Shown here: positions 12,530 to 26,212 of the stretch, one piece after another
Position numbering within the stretch: position 1 is the first letter of the stretch
Layout of the letters: each line of letters begins with the position of its first letter
Assembly: GCF_037893015.1 (NCBI RefSeq)
Contig: NC_133661.1
Coordinates: 180,894,508 to 180,958,507 of the forward strand
Reading direction: 5' to 3'
DNA: 64,000 nucleotides
Source of the DNA: Macrotis lagotis
Taxonomy: Eukaryota; Chordata; Mammalia; Peramelemorphia; Peramelidae
Position numbers and translations under genes: made by a program
The notes under the pieces: generated by a model
Databases searched by the model: none
Seen by the model: only the letters and a program-made list of their open reading frames with translations
What the model was told of the DNA's origin: nothing

Positions 12530-12760
12530 GTGCAGCTAATAGAATGTTGGCCTTGTATTCAGAAAGCCCTGACTTCAAATCCTACTGCACACCCTTTTTG
12601 ACCCTGGGTTAGTCACTTAATCTCTCTCAGCCTCAGTTTCCTCCTCTGTAAAATGGAAATTATATTGGTAGCTACATCACAGAGTTGTTGTGAGGATCAA
12701 ATGAAATATCTTGTAAAGCACTTTATAAATCTTAAAGCATGTATGCTAACCAACAAATAC
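12530..12760 (+). repeat. MIR (CORE-SINE)
   Basis: Clear MIR text: TCAGCCTCAGTTTCCTCCTC followed by TGTAAAATGGAAAT, GTTGTTGTGAGGATCAAATG and TTGTAAAGCACTTTATAAA, preceded by the tRNA-related head. Confidence 0.85.
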
Positions 12761-13554
12761 AATTTCACTTAAAGGAAGGAACACTTATAGAATTTCCCTT
12801 TCCCCATTAGCAATGATGATTCCTAGTCTGTCTCAGATTAAAAGTGCTAGAGGGTCTCCTGGAATGATACCATTTTCATAAATAAATATGATTCAATATG
12901 TAAAAATTCATAGCGATATTTTTTGATGGGAACATTTTTTGATGAAAACAAAGTAAATGGATGGTCCATTGCCTGGGATATATGGTTAGATAGACTGTGA
13001 TATGTAAATGTAATAGAGCATGACTGTGCTGTAAAAAAATTATAAATATTAGGAATATTTATAGACAAAGACATTATGAACTGATTCTAAATCCAGTAAA
13101 AAGAGAACCAAGAAAACAATATAAACAATAACTACCACAATATAAATTGAAATAATAGCAACAACACAATCAAAAATAAATGTTGTAAAGAATAGATATG
13201 AGAAAACAACCCTGAGTCTACTTCTTGGAAGGTGGGGGGGGGTGGATATGGAATATGGCATATATTGTCACATTTTTTTCAGTGTATTCAGCAATTTTAC
13301 TGGTTTTTTCCTCCACTTTCTCTTTTTTTTTTAATCTTTGTTTAGAAGGGATGGCTATCTGAGAGAGGACAACTAAAGGATACAAGGAGATATTTAGGCA
13401 ATGTAAAAAATAAAAAATAGCGATAAAATTATTTCAGAAAATAAAGATATAGGAGACAACATGGGGATCTCCCTAGCCTTAAGGGGTTTTATATTCCTCA
13501 CCCACTTCAATATTTATTTAGGAAAAAAACTGCTAAATGTATATCATAGATTTA

Positions 13555-13735
13555 CAGCTGGATCCCTTAGAAACCATCTGGTTCAACAATCCCACTCATT
13601 TTAGAGAAAAACTGGAATTAGAGAGATTAAGTGACTTTGATCAGTGTCACATAAGTTGAAAATAAGGGATGGCATTTGAAAACAGGTCCTTTGACTCCAA
13701 ATATAGTCTACTCACTGTACCATGTAGCCTTGCTA
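13555..13735 (+). repeat. MIR-related relic
   Basis: Order of blocks: AACCATCTGGTTCAACAATC, CATTTTAGAGAAAAACTGGA, GAGAGATTAAGTGACTTTGA, then TTTGAAAACAGGTCCTTTGA. This matches the common mammalian repeat built around ...ACAGATGAGGAAACTGAGG.... Confidence 0.6.
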
Positions 13736-13744
13736 TTACTCTAC

Positions 13745-14030
13745 CATTGTAAATCATTTATTGTTGTCCTTCATTCTCAAAGAAGACCATGACATCAGAG
13801 AGGTGATGCCATAACATGTAAGTGAATTGAATTTAAGTAAGGGAGGACTATATAAAGTCACCAGCCTCACTTTCTCCTCCATAGCCATCTAGGTCCAGTG
13901 GCAAAATATAGATCAGGACCACTAGAGATGGCCCTAATATAGGGCAGACCTCAGCCTTTTTCAGTTAAGGCTTTTAACAGTTCTCACCTTTGACCGAGGC
14001 AATGCCCATTCAGTGATTAAGGCTAGGTAA
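13745..14030 (+). repeat. Marsupial interspersed repeat, family unnamed
   Basis: Contains TTCATTCTCAAAGAAGACCA, GACATCAGAGAGGTGATGCC, CACCAGCCTCACTTTCTCCT and GGTCCAGTGGCAAAATATAG. I recall this combination as a frequent marsupial dispersed repeat but cannot assign a family name from memory with certainty. Confidence 0.55.
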
Positions 14031-17000
14031 GAAATGAGAAAGAGAATGATTTCTTTTACTCAGTCAAAAAAAGAAAAAACCCCAAAACTCAATCTGGTGA
14101 AGACCCTCATGGTTTCTGGCCAAAACAGAAACAATTGCTATTTAAATCATTTATGTATGTTGGAACTGTGAGTTAGACATTTGAGATTGTAAATAGATCT
14201 GTTAAAATAACCAGGGCAAGTGTGGGGGGCCAGAGACAGAGAGGAGGCTAATCTAATCCTTGGATTCACAATCATACTCAAAAGAAAAAACAATTCTGTG
14301 ACAGTTGATTTTCAGAGAGGAGGTAACCCTCAGAATTCAGAGAAGCGATTTCTTCTACAACATTCTATGTCAGTTGATAATGTGAGATGGGGAGTCCAAA
14401 TACCCAGAGAGTTTATTAAATACCTTACACCCTCCCATGCTAGGAGTGGGGCTCACCATGTTCTGCCATAGCTGTCTGGTTTCTACCTCTTTCATTCATA
14501 TGATTTAATTAACTGTCTTAACCAAACAAAAAAAAACCCAAACAAATACCTTGCAGACTGGGATTGTTATCATAGTCACATGTAGAAAGTGTTGGGCTGT
14601 GCAAAGGATAGAGTTTCCTGCTTTGGGATCTATACCTGAATTTAAGTGGGCTTTTCTCTAACCCTCTTGATCTTCTCCTTTCATCCTCCCCCACACACAC
14701 ACAGAGAAGAAATCTCTCTGGAAATGTAAGATGGGCCTGGAGAACCATCAATATCTCCCTATTGCTGATCTATCCCTAAGAACTTTGCTTATATAATCTT
14801 GAACTATATAGCCTACTTCCTGTATTTCTCACCACATTCCAAACTGGAGAAGCTAAGAGGTTATGAAGGATGCTGGACATTGTCAGAAACATATCCCACC
14901 TCTTCCTCTTCCCTTATACTTCCTGGAAAAGAAACCTAAAACTAAAACTAATAATCTTACTCATTCATTTCTCTCTCCATCCTCCTACTGTCTGAATCCA
15001 CATTTAAGGTGAATTGGCCACTAAAGGACAGGGAAATATGGGATCTCAAAAAACAAGGTCAGATAACTGGGATGGGAAAGGGTTACTTGTAAGGAGGTTT
15101 ATAAGGTCATTAAATATTCAAGCTCTGATTTCTCCTTTTTATCTTCTCTTCCAATCAATCTATTCTCTCTGATTTTTCTCACTATACTAAAGCTAGACTT
15201 TTCCCCCCTTTGACCACTGCCAGAAGACATTCAGTTCCATTGTTCATCAAAATCACGATCCTGGGGGCTAGAGATTATTGTTTCTGCTGTGGCTATATAC
15301 ATCCGTTCTCCCAGAACTATGGACAAACATTTCTGACTGCGCCTTCAAAAAACTATGGCCAGTTTTATCAAAAAGGCACGTATGGATTTTTTTTAAAAAA
15401 GAGAATATACATTTTTCAAAAAAGTCATAATGGATTTAGACTTGTTTGATCTGACTAGAGCCTGAAAAAATTGAACTATGAATGTTGTTGGATTATTTGA
15501 AATACTTATTTTATAAGTTTATTGTACCTGAGTGAATTTAACAAAGGTTCAACTAATTGTGTAGGGTGAGGTAGATAGATTAGTGTTTAAAGTAAGTTAG
15601 TTGAGAATCCTTCATATTGGCCTGGGGAGGCTGATGATTAGTTGAGGGGGATTTTGGAAGAGCCAACATATGCAAGTGGAAATGGGATACTCTACTAAAG
15701 GACATTTAGCAAGATTCTACTCCTAATTTATGGGGGGGGGGGGGAGACTCTCAAAAGGTTTCCTGAAGGCACACTCAGCAAGGACCCAGTTGGCTGACTT
15801 GGTATCAGGCTACAACTTCAACCTAAAATCAAAGGAGTGAACCTAGAACCCAAACAGGGAAAGACTTTTGTCAAGATCCTAAAAGGTTGGAGAAGATGAC
15901 TTATCCTAAACCTGTAGGGAGAAAAGAAGGGGGGGGGGGGTTATTAGCAGTAAAGGACAATGAGCCCTAGGATCAGGATTAGTGATAGAAATGATTGACA
16001 GAAATGGACATGTTCACAGGGTACTAAACCTATGCCAAGTTCATTGCTTTAGACAAGGCTGTATATTTAAAAATTAACTATAGGGATAATCTGCGACGTG
16101 GTAATATTGATTAGATGTGTATCTGAATGGGAATGGGTTATGAACATAATGAACATACAATAGGGTACTGATTGGAAAAAGAGGAGAAAGAAAATGACCA
16201 CAACCACAAAGGTATGAAGAAAGGTGTTTGAGGAAGAGTTTGCTTCCAATTGGGTTTGGTTTAAAGAGAATGGAAAGTCATTGAATAAGGAGCAGCAAAA
16301 AGAGAGCTGGGAGAGCATTCCATTTGGGAGCTGCCCTGTGTAGGGTAGGATAAGATTATTTCCATTTTGCAATGATGAGCCACCTACATAGCTTAATCTG
16401 AGTAGCATAGAACCCAATCTCGAAAACAAGTTTATTGCAATGTTTAAAACTTCACCCTTAGAGATAATCCCCAATAAGTTTGGAAACATCCCTGAAGGAG
16501 GTAATATACCCTTAGCCCTTATCAGGAGGAAATTCTTAGGGTGGCCCTAGAGAGTATTCAATTTAGCAGTGATCCTATTTTTCTCCTGGGACCCCATCCT
16601 ATCTCAAACCAGTATAAATAAATACCTATTCTCCAGAAAGTATCTGATAAACATATTCTCAAGTAGGGTATAATGGTAGTACCTGTCCCAAGGTGGTTCA
16701 CATTTTTAGATGCTTGAGCTGGATAAATGAATTTAGTATAATTCCACACCATATAGGTTTTATTTGCTTTTCCTATGAGTAAGGTGAACTTTCAAATTCT
16801 AACATTTTATATCTAGATATATAAATCCTTATCTAGTTCTTCTCAGTGATTGTACCTCTTCAAAAGAGACTGAAGCAATCCCCAGAGTCATTCCTAGGGC
16901 AGAACAGTCGGAACTTTGCCCCGGACAGAAAATTTAAAGAGCCCTAACTATGGGAAAAACTCTTGTTTCCTCTCTTCCCTGCCTCCAAATCCTCACAGAT

Positions 17001-20000
17001 GCCTCATTTGGAGAATTTTTCCTCACCCTCCAGCAGCTTAGAAACATTTAGGTTCCTAAGTAGGATTAAATTCCTTCCCAAGAAGCTCAGATAAGCTAGC
17101 CCTCCCCTTTCTGCTACTACCCCTGCCCCATACACACCAACTTGTCCCAGGTGCAGAAATTGCTAGTTACTGCTCTGGCCATCCTAATTTTTGATAATTC
17201 TGTGACTAAATCATCCTCCTTCCTTAGTTCAAACTTCACAAACCATTTCCTTAATTCTCTCAACCCAAGAATACTTCTTGGACCCCTCTCCAATGCAACA
17301 TTATACATGTAAAAATTAAATTTTATTCCACATACTTATTCTTAAGAGCATTGTGATTGTAAGAGGCCAATTCATATGAATGAATGCATGTATTTTTTCA
17401 ATTCAAGAAATGTTTTTTGAGCATTAGCTATGGGCCCCACACAGTAATACAGAGCTGTTATGACCCTTAGTAGGGTCTGCTTCTGACAAAACTAAAGGAG
17501 GTAAGATGTATTTCTCCTTAGCTCCTCTTTCAGTGTCCTCCTCCTGCCCAAGGTAAAAGCAAGTCAAAACATTTCTCCTTAATTTTCCTGGGCAATGGGA
17601 ATTCTTTGTTCTTTAACTTGAGAGGAAGATCCCAAATACCAACCAGTCTTCGATTCTTGATTTCCCACTAGGGATGGACTCAGTCTTCAAGAAGATCTGA
17701 GATTCCAATCTACAACTGGTGGATTTCCTTGATTTCCCACTAGGGGTGGACTCAATCTCCTCAGGACAAAAGGAGGGAGCTCCCAGAGTTCCTAATCTTA
17801 TGGGAGGTAGATGGTTGTTGAGGAGCTCAGGATCTAGTCTGGTGGTTGGGCTGGACAAAAGATGATTTATGGAGGGGTTCTAGACCTCTGAAGAGACTTT
17901 CTCTCCATTGATGTTCAATGTGAGAACCTCTTTAGGTGGTTGGATAGCTGCTACCCATTCCCCCAGGAAATGAGAACTCAACAACATGGGGAAACTCAAG
18001 TGACAGGGGTAGGATCAGCCCTCCAGAGACCCTAACTCATAGACCAGCCTTCATTTCTAGTTTACCATTCACTAAAACACCAGATGTTGAACTTCTTATT
18101 AAATCAATGAAGAAATATGTCATCCTTCCCAAATATCAGAGGCTTCTAGATCTAGAATATGTCTGTTAGGTCTTTGGGAGTGTTGTGATAGATAAAGCTA
18201 TGATAAGACTGCTAACTTAAACTCAAATTGCCAGAGTATGACAGTAGGCAGTTGACAGTAGTTTAACAGCATTTGAATCAAGGTGGGAATTCAGACAAAA
18301 AGGAGGTATAAGCTATTGGTCCAAATCTGATGGTTGGATGGGGTGAAGGACACAAAACTAGGCAAGAAGAGATTTTGGAGAGAGAAATAACCCCTCAAAG
18401 ATATCTGATTCCTTCAGATGGCAAAAGAAAGAAGGCCTTGGGCAGCCACAGGAAGAACTTGGGAAAAGACAGGAATGGGGCACCACCAGAGTTTTTATTC
18501 TCAGGCCCACAGATACAGGACTTGGGAGGAATTATGTTCAACCCTGTTCCCCTAAATATACTCCTTCCCAACAGACAAGGGCCTGGTAACAAATCTACTG
18601 ATTGGCCTATTATTTTGGGGAAGGCAAATCTGAGCCATCTCTGCAATCTCTGCCCCAGAGCAGGAAATTACAGTCCAGGCCTAGTCTACTTTGAAAATCT
18701 TTCCTCTAACTCCTACCCTGGCTGTCTTCTGGGACAGTGGTAGGCAAAGTTGTGAAGTAGGTGATGTTTGTCCTCAGCTCCCTAATTATACATACTTAAA
18801 GTAACTTTCACAAATACTCATTTATTCATGGTGTCCACCTTTTCTATGGACTATATTCTCTCTAGCTTCCCCCTTGCCAAAACCTGAAGTCCATGGGCTG
18901 TCTGTTGAAAAGGCCTTGTTTGTCTTTGGCTCAACATTTGTTCTACTTTTCCACAGAACCATCATCACTGCAATATAATTGGGGGACAAAGAGTCGCAGA
19001 AAAGAGCCCCACTTTTCAGAAGATATAATGAATTTGGACTTGGTCTGTTCATTGAAGAAGTTTCTTAAAGAGAGAATGGAATCTCTCAGGAAGAATTCTA
19101 ACCTTTTTAGGAATTCCGCTCATAAACTCATAAACTCCAGATATTTAGTAAGGTTCTGATCTTGAAAGGGTTAAATAAAGCCATTCTCCCTTATTCCAGG
19201 ATGATCCAAAACCTGCATGCCTTATGATTGAGCTTGCTCTGGCTTCATAAAATAGTCAATTATCTTTTTTCCCCAATACTTCATAAAGTAGATCTCAGTT
19301 TTGCACAATTCTCTCAAGAAAAATTATTAGGAAAAAAAAGCCCCCATCTCCATTCCTATCTGTTTTCTCCCAATCCAATTACTCAAAGGCAATATGGCTA
19401 CTTCATCTCTGGAGCTGGCTCACAGCTTTCTCATCATATTTCAATTCATGTACTTATCAATTGAGATTTTCCATAAACCAATTTACCAAGACAAAGTTAG
19501 GAACTCCCCCCCCCAACCCCCAAACTACTGGAATTACTACTCCCAATGCCACATTCTTCTCTCTAGATCTTTTTTTTAATTCTCATTAAACACTTAATCC
19601 TGAACTCAAGAAGACAAATCTTGGGTTATGTTAAAAATAATTTTTCTTATAGCATTTCCTCAGTCTATAAGCAAATACACAACTTTCTAGGTCATCAAGG
19701 ACCTTTCACAGACATAAAAGACTAAAAGAAATTGGGGAGCCTGATCCTAATCCCTAAGACAAATGTCTTACTCATCTCAGGATATATATCTTATTCATCA
19801 ACTAAACCTACCCAGACTGTTTCCTTTCCATCTTCTGGGAAAGCTGAGTATAAAGGAGAAAGAAATGGTTACTTTGTGATTTGTGCTGAAGAAAGGACAA
19901 AACTGAATTGAAACAAGTCTCAAAAGCAGAAACTATAGCCCCAGATACCTAGGGATAACGGGGTCTGTAAGTTTCCAGTGTCAGACTTATCTTGCTGTCC

Positions 20001-20220
20001 TAACTTCTGCTGTCCTAATTGGTGACTGCCCATTACTTGAGGCACACTTCAGCCAAGCTTCAGTTCTTCACTCCCTACTCCTCAATGATCTTCTCAATAT
20101 GCACATATACTCTCTCACTCTTTCTCCTTTGTCCTCTATTTCCAGAAGCATAATTAAATTGACTCTGCTATGACTCCAGGAAGGATGAGTATGCTCCCCG
20201 AGTTCCCCAATCCCAGGAAC
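14031..20220. other. Gene-poor interval, no feature assigned
   Basis: Apart from G-runs at about 15732 and 15930, a short (CA)n near 14690 and a small direct repeat at 17650-17760, I see no exon, RNA gene or clear transposon. Short ORFs (for example 16067-16489 and 18330-18743) show no family resemblance and no splice context. Confidence 0.45.
17650..17760. repeat. Local direct repeat
   Basis: The core TTGATTTCCCACTAGGG followed by TGGACTCA occurs twice, near 17658 and near 17730, about 70 bp apart, with a one-base difference. This makes a short minus-strand ORF look repetitive. Confidence 0.75.
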
Positions 20221-20221
20221 T

Positions 20222-20340
20222 TTCCACTCTCCTGTTAGGATGCAAGTTCCTTGAGTCATGAACTGTATTAAGTATGTGCATCCCCAGGGTTTAGAACAGT
20301 GCTTGTCAAATAATAAGCACTTGATTTTTTTTTCATTCAT
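20222..20340 (+). repeat. L2 LINE 3' end
   Basis: GCAAGTTCCTTGAGTCATGA, then AGAACAGTGCTTG and TAATAAGCACTTGAT, ending in CATTCATTCATTC: the typical L2 3' terminal order. Confidence 0.7.
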
Positions 20341-20819
20341 TCATTCAAAAACCAAATCCACCCAGCTATTGGAGAAGAAAGCAAGCTTTAAAAATTATGT
20401 ATTCCTAAACATCATTCTCAGTAAGATATTTATAATTTACATATGATCCTTTTTCTGCCTTTGTATAAAGAAATGTGATCTCCTTGTTGATAAAATTAAA
20501 AAACAACAAAACTTACAACTTGATCTTAGGGATCTCAACCTCCTTCCATAGAATATGAAATGAATCCTTGAATATCTAGATAACAGATAATTAATTGTTC
20601 CTTACTTCTTACCCTTGCTAATTCTACCCCTGTGGATTCCCAACAGAACCCACCAGGCAAAATCACCTACTCCTTATAAAAGAAAAAGGCAGCAGGGATG
20701 AACTCAAGGCCCTTCTACCATCCCTACAAAATAGTTTCAGTAAAGAGAAGTCTTAATTACAAGGTGTTGAAAGAGGGAATTAGAGACGGTCAAAGGATAC
20801 CATACGGCCAATAGTTCTT

Positions 20820-21330
20820 TCAGTCTCATTTTTCCCCACTCCAGTCTGTCACTCACATAGCTACCAAAGTGATCACCTAAAGTCTGCAGGTCTGACCATA
20901 TCACCCCACCCTTATCAATAAACAGTGGTTTTATTTGTATCCAGGATCAAATTTAGAATACTCTAACAGTCCCTCAAACAATTCTCTCTTCCTGATCTAT
21001 GAATTTTCCCTAGCTATTACATGTCTGGAATGCTCTTGCTCTTCACCTCCACCTCCTGGTTTCCCTAACTTCAAGTCTCAACTAAAATCTCAGCATGTGC
21101 AAAAGAACTTTCCAAGTTTCTGCCTCCCTGATACCCTGTGTAGGTTTTTCTCTAGATGTAAAATCTAATAGCCCCATACTGTTTATTTGCATGTTAACTG
21201 CCCCTTTAGAATTCTAACTCCTTGAGGGCAGGAACTGTTTCTGCTTTTCTTTGTAGACCTAGTCATTTAGTGTCCATTGTATCTGGCACAAAGTAAGACC
21301 TTAATAAGTGTTTGATCAATATTTCAAACA
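20820..21330 (+). repeat. L2 LINE 3' region
   Basis: Typical L2 text: TGTCTGGAATGCTCTTGC, a CTTCAAGTCTCAACTAAAAT block, CTCCTTGAGGGCAGGAACTG and GTATCTGGCACAAAGTAAG followed by AATAAGTGTTTG. Confidence 0.85.
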
Positions 21331-24300
21331 TTTAATTGGTTGAATTCAGCTATATTCCCCAGCAAAGGGATTTGGGGTGGAGTGGGGGATTAAGTCAGGG
21401 AATAAAAGGAGTAAATATTAAATAATTATAAGATACAAATCTGCTTAACCTTCAGTCTTTCCCTGCATCAGCACATCTCCCATAACATGAGCATCTCACC
21501 ATGCTAGTTTGATGTTAGAATCTCTTCATCACATCAACAATCCATTCATTTTGCTTCAGCTGTTGGACCTTAAGTGATGGACAAACTTGGCTGAGCTTCC
21601 TGGTGGTCAGCTAGAAAACCCCTTAATGTGTTTCTTGTTTCCTTTGACTTCCTGGTATATCCTTCCTTTCAGGAAGAAGAAACAGTTATGTAGTGGTGTG
21701 ATCATTTGCAGATAAAATCATACTTAAGTATAAAGCTCTTTCAAGAGTATTATTTTCCCTAATCAACAGCTTTCCTGAGAGCTGAATCTTTACTTATTTT
21801 GCTTTTTTCTATTTAAATAGGAGCCCTGGTTCCTACCTGTCTCCTAATCAATAGCTTAAGGGGTAGAATGAAAAATAAAATTTACATTCACTTGTTTCTA
21901 TAGCAACTGTCTCAGATTCATCTGCTCTCTAATACAATCTTTCAAGAAATACTGGCCCCTGACCCCTTACCTGCCACACCTGTTAAAAATACCAGGGCTC
22001 ATTAAAGTGATCTTCTATTCTCATTTTTGTCTTATATGCTGACTTTTAAAACCTAATTCCTATGTAAAATGACTCCCACTGGATTATTTCTAGATGTGTC
22101 AGAAAGAAGAGGACAGAGCTTGGGGGGAAGGGGGTTGTAGTTTAATGAGGTTAGCCTGGTGAAAGGATGAACATATCAAAACAGAATTATAGGCAACAAT
22201 GGAGAATGAGAGAGGGAAGAACCACTGGAGAAGGGTGGAAAGGAGAAAGGGTGGAAAGTATGCACAAGAGGAGATGATGAAAGTGACAGGGTCCCAAAGA
22301 TGAAATTTAAATGTCCAGATGGAAGTGTACCATTGGGAAAAGAGCAGCTATTGCATCTTCTTGAAATGGGGGAAGAAGATGGCTAAAGATAGAAATTTTG
22401 AAGTATGAAGTTGAGAGGGCTTATGACAGTCATAAAATAAAAGTTAAGGTCCTTTAAAAGTAGTAAGGGAAACAGATGAGAGTGTAGATTAAAGTTTTGA
22501 AGTAAGAAAAAAAAGCCTAGGACAGCAATTGGTGGGAATGAAAGGAAAAGGAACATAAAAAGATTACAGAGAAGGAATACTGAGGTAACACAGAAGAACT
22601 CTGTGGGTAAGGTTAACTGGTACAAATGTCCTCACCCACGAATGCAAACAGTAAATTCAATTTTGTGGGCTAACCCAGGTTAGGAGATGGAAAGAAACAA
22701 TTGAAGTTCAAGGGGGCAAGGAATTCTAGGATGCTAAAGAATGAATACTAAGTGGCTTGACTACTAGACAAGAGTTTCAGATTGGGGAAAAGCTGAGAGG
22801 AAGATGATTATCTTCTCTTGATGAGGGTTGAGGGCTGAGAACAGCTTCAAGAGTGTAAGTGTAGTAGCAATTCCAGAGGAGGCAATCTATAACATAAATC
22901 TTACACAGTCTTAAAATGGAAATAGTTCCTCAGCCTTAAATATTTCACTGTTTCTGTTCTGACCCCCCCTAAACCACCAACCCCCTCTCACCTTGGGATT
23001 TTCCACATAAAGTTGTACTGAAGCAGTATAGTTAGATTTGCTAGAATTCTGGATAGTAATAACCAGAAATTTAAATTGTAAGGCATTGCCCTATTCCTTC
23101 ATTTTGCCCTCATTCTCATTGAGTCCTTCAGTAACTCAAAAGGACACTGATACTGTAAATTCCTATTAAACCTCTCTGTATCCTTACCAACTATGATTTG
23201 GCTCACCCTAATTTCTAACTCATCCTAGTCTTGACAATTCGGACCTCACAACATCACTGCTGACATCTAAAAGCGGTTAAATACTACCCAACCTCACCCA
23301 TGTGGGTGGGTCTAAAAGATTAACATTCATTTATTCAACATTTTTGAGCACCAATCTGTAAGGCATTATTGAAGAATTTTTAAGTATTAAGATTTGGTCC
23401 TTGTGGTTAAGTAACTTACAATATAGCAGAGAAGTTTATACATTTCATAGGAATCAAAAACCTTATGAGCTCCAGTAGTCTACATTTTGACAATTTAGAG
23501 GAACAACAATCAGCTGCCCATTTCCCCAGTCACAGCAGAATCTAAGGATTCTGAAGTCTAGAGCTCCAGGAGGAAATGAACTGAACCTCGGAAAGAAAAC
23601 TACCTAAGAGAGCTTGATCTCTCTTGAAGAGATCTTGCCTTTCACTGATGCAGAGATAACCTGCTCTCCCCTCCACAAAAACCTCTTACTCCCAGTTTGA
23701 ATTGATTCCTTAGGTCTCCAATACCCAAAGTTACAGAACCCACCCTAAAGAGGAGGAAGTGCACAAGGAGAAAGAGCAAAGGAGCTGGGGTTCCCCATTG
23801 GTTACAGAGTAGCTGTCAAAACAAAACTGTTTCAAGCCAAGATCTCACTAGGGACAATCAGAAGCACCTTTCTTGTTTATCTTTAGATTTAGTGGGGTGG
23901 CTGCATTTCATATCCTCTAATGAGCTTCCCTAAAAAGAAATCCAGACCATGGGCATGATACTGAATTCTGCCTGTCCCAGAAATATTTCATGCCTTTAAA
24001 TGACAATAGTTGAGTTTGACTAGAGACAGCCCACTGGTTAGGCAAGAATAATGACATAATTTCTTTGCCTTACAATAACATTAACTCCTGCCACCTCATT
24101 AACACTTTGCTCTGTATATTCTCCTTCCTCAACTCACTCATTTGAGCCCTAGGAGGAGCAGCAAAGCTTCTGGGCCATGGCAGGGGAGGACTTTACCACT
24201 CCCTCCCCAAGACAAAGTGTTCATTCTATTCACATGGGAAGGTGAGGTCCAGGGTCTGGATCCATAATTCTAGTGTTCCATCACCCTGATAACTCCCCAA

Positions 24301-26145
24301 CTTGAGGAGGAACAGCAGCAAAGTATAGAGATCTTACCTAAAAAGTCTCTCAAGCTAGGAACCTAATGGAGGTTCATTCTCTAGCCATTCAGTTTAATTC
24401 TTTTAAGTTATTTCTAATGTAAAACCTTTGAAAAGCTGCTCCTACCAGCTCTTATCTTCTTACCTCCAGAAAGAATGAACATCTGCAAGGAGGCTAAAAT
24501 TAAATTGCCAGCTGGATACACTCAATAGGCACTATGGTAATTGTTGGGTAATGTACTACCTGTACAGAAAGGAGGTAGTCAGAGGGTAATTGTTGGATAA
24601 ATTGTTGGATGATGTACTAACTGAACAGAAAGGAAGTAGTCAGAGGGACCTAAAAGGACAATTGTTCCCCCTTGAAGAGTAAGGTACCACATGGAGCAGG
24701 TTGGTGTGGAGCAGGGAGGGAGCAGACTAGGACACAAAGTAGCCCCTGCCATGTCAATACCCTGGAACATAGCCACACTGGCCAAGTTCCTTATGACTGA
24801 GATTAATTCCTAAAGTCAATTTGTAGTCTTGTAACTGCCTAAAGCATACATAGATAGCATGAGCAGCTATGTAAAGAGTGGCTCTACTCTGCCCTATCTT
24901 GCAAGTATGCCTGTTGGCCAAGAGCATGCTGGGCATTTACATTATGCCTCTTGTTCTAGCTTCCTGTACACTAATAATAATAATACATGGTCAAATAGTC
25001 TTGGGATGGGAAAACAATTCTAACCAGATCAGAAGGTGGACACTAAAAGACATTTTCACATAATCTTATGATAGCATTTTCTGTCCAAGAGAAAAAAATC
25101 AAATTCGTTATATGAGATATGCTTAGAGGGTCTCCAACTCAAAAGAAGAAGCCTCTCCTCTCATCTACCTAAAGCACATACTCAAAGTTTGAAATACCTT
25201 CCCTTTCCTAATTCCTACAATGTCCTTTCTCCCTCTGCTACTCTTCCTATGTCCTAGGAAGAAAAACCAGAAGAGATAGGAAAACTCTAGTCATCTGGCC
25301 TTGGATTGCTGCCAAGAAGCTTGGGAGAATCACTTGTACCTTTTTTGCCTTTCTAGAAAACAAGATGAAATCCTGGAAGGTTTGCTCACTGATCAAATAG
25401 CAGGAAAATGTGTCTAAACTTCTTTGGAAAGGTCCTTACACTGCTAACCCACCCCATGACTTTTCATATCATTTTAACCCTTGAATGCAACCTGAGAGTA
25501 TAAGAGGCTGATGGGAATATGATGGAAAATGCAGGCATGAAGATGGAGCGTCCTTTACTAGAAGCTAGGAATAAAAAATGAGAAAGAAATAGGAGGGGAG
25601 AAAAGAGGAGCTACAGTAATTGGGTTTAATTAGGAATCTTCCTAGCCTTGATTTCCGAATTCATTGAAAGGCATTCATACTTCCATCTCATACTCTGAGA
25701 ATGATTGAAATCTTGAATCCCAATAAGATTCTGCTTTAAAACAAACATATGGAAGTTCTTTAAGGTTAATATAGAGATATACTCCAATAAAATGCTTCAG
25801 ATTTTGGTAGGGACCTACAGGATACAAATCTGAGTCTCAAAATTTCCATGAAGGGAAAAACAGAGGAGGGAGTAACCTAGAGATTCTCTTTTCTTCCAAA
25901 CTGCAACAATCATTAAATGACTAGCAGAAGCCTAAGATACTAAAAGGATGGTGAAATTGTGAAATTGTGAAATTTTTGCCCATACCCAAGAGGTCTCTGA
26001 AATTCCCTTGGCCTCTCCATCCTAAATACCCCAACTTTGACATCCTCCAAATCAGAATCCCATCCTCCAAATCCCAAAGTGAAGAACTGGACTAGGATTT
26101 CTAGGAGGAAGGTCTACTTACTGGGCTGGAGTGATCAAATTAGAG
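21331..26145. other. Gene-poor interval, no gene recognised
   Basis: Apart from the 61-bp direct repeat at 24541-24648, no feature could be supported. Short ORFs around 24.6-25.1 kb lie on both strands and have no recognisable product. Confidence 0.45.
24541..24648. repeat. Two-unit tandem repeat, about 61-bp period
   Basis: A unit reading TTGTTGG.T(A/G)ATGTACTA, then CAGAAAGGA(G/A)GTAGTCAGAGGG, occurs at 24541-24586 and again at 24602-24648 with a few substitutions. Confidence 0.85.
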
Positions 26146-26149
26146 GTTT

Positions 26150-26212
26150 ATAAATATAAATCCTTTAGTACAGTGACTGGCACATAGTAGGCACTTAATA
26201 AATGCCTATTCC
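26150..26212 (+). repeat. L2 LINE 3' end
   Basis: TTTAGTACAGTGACTGGCAC followed by ATAGTAGGCACTTAATAAATGC is the classic L2 terminus. Confidence 0.75.

Noticed and set aside
15210-15449. ORF with a Cys-x-Cys-Cys and repeated NYGQ motif that suggested a zinc knuckle
   Set aside because: Spacing does not fit a CCHC knuckle and nothing around it supports a gene.
16067-16489. 140-codon minus-strand ORF
   Set aside because: No family resemblance and no splice or promoter context; expected by chance in 64 kb.
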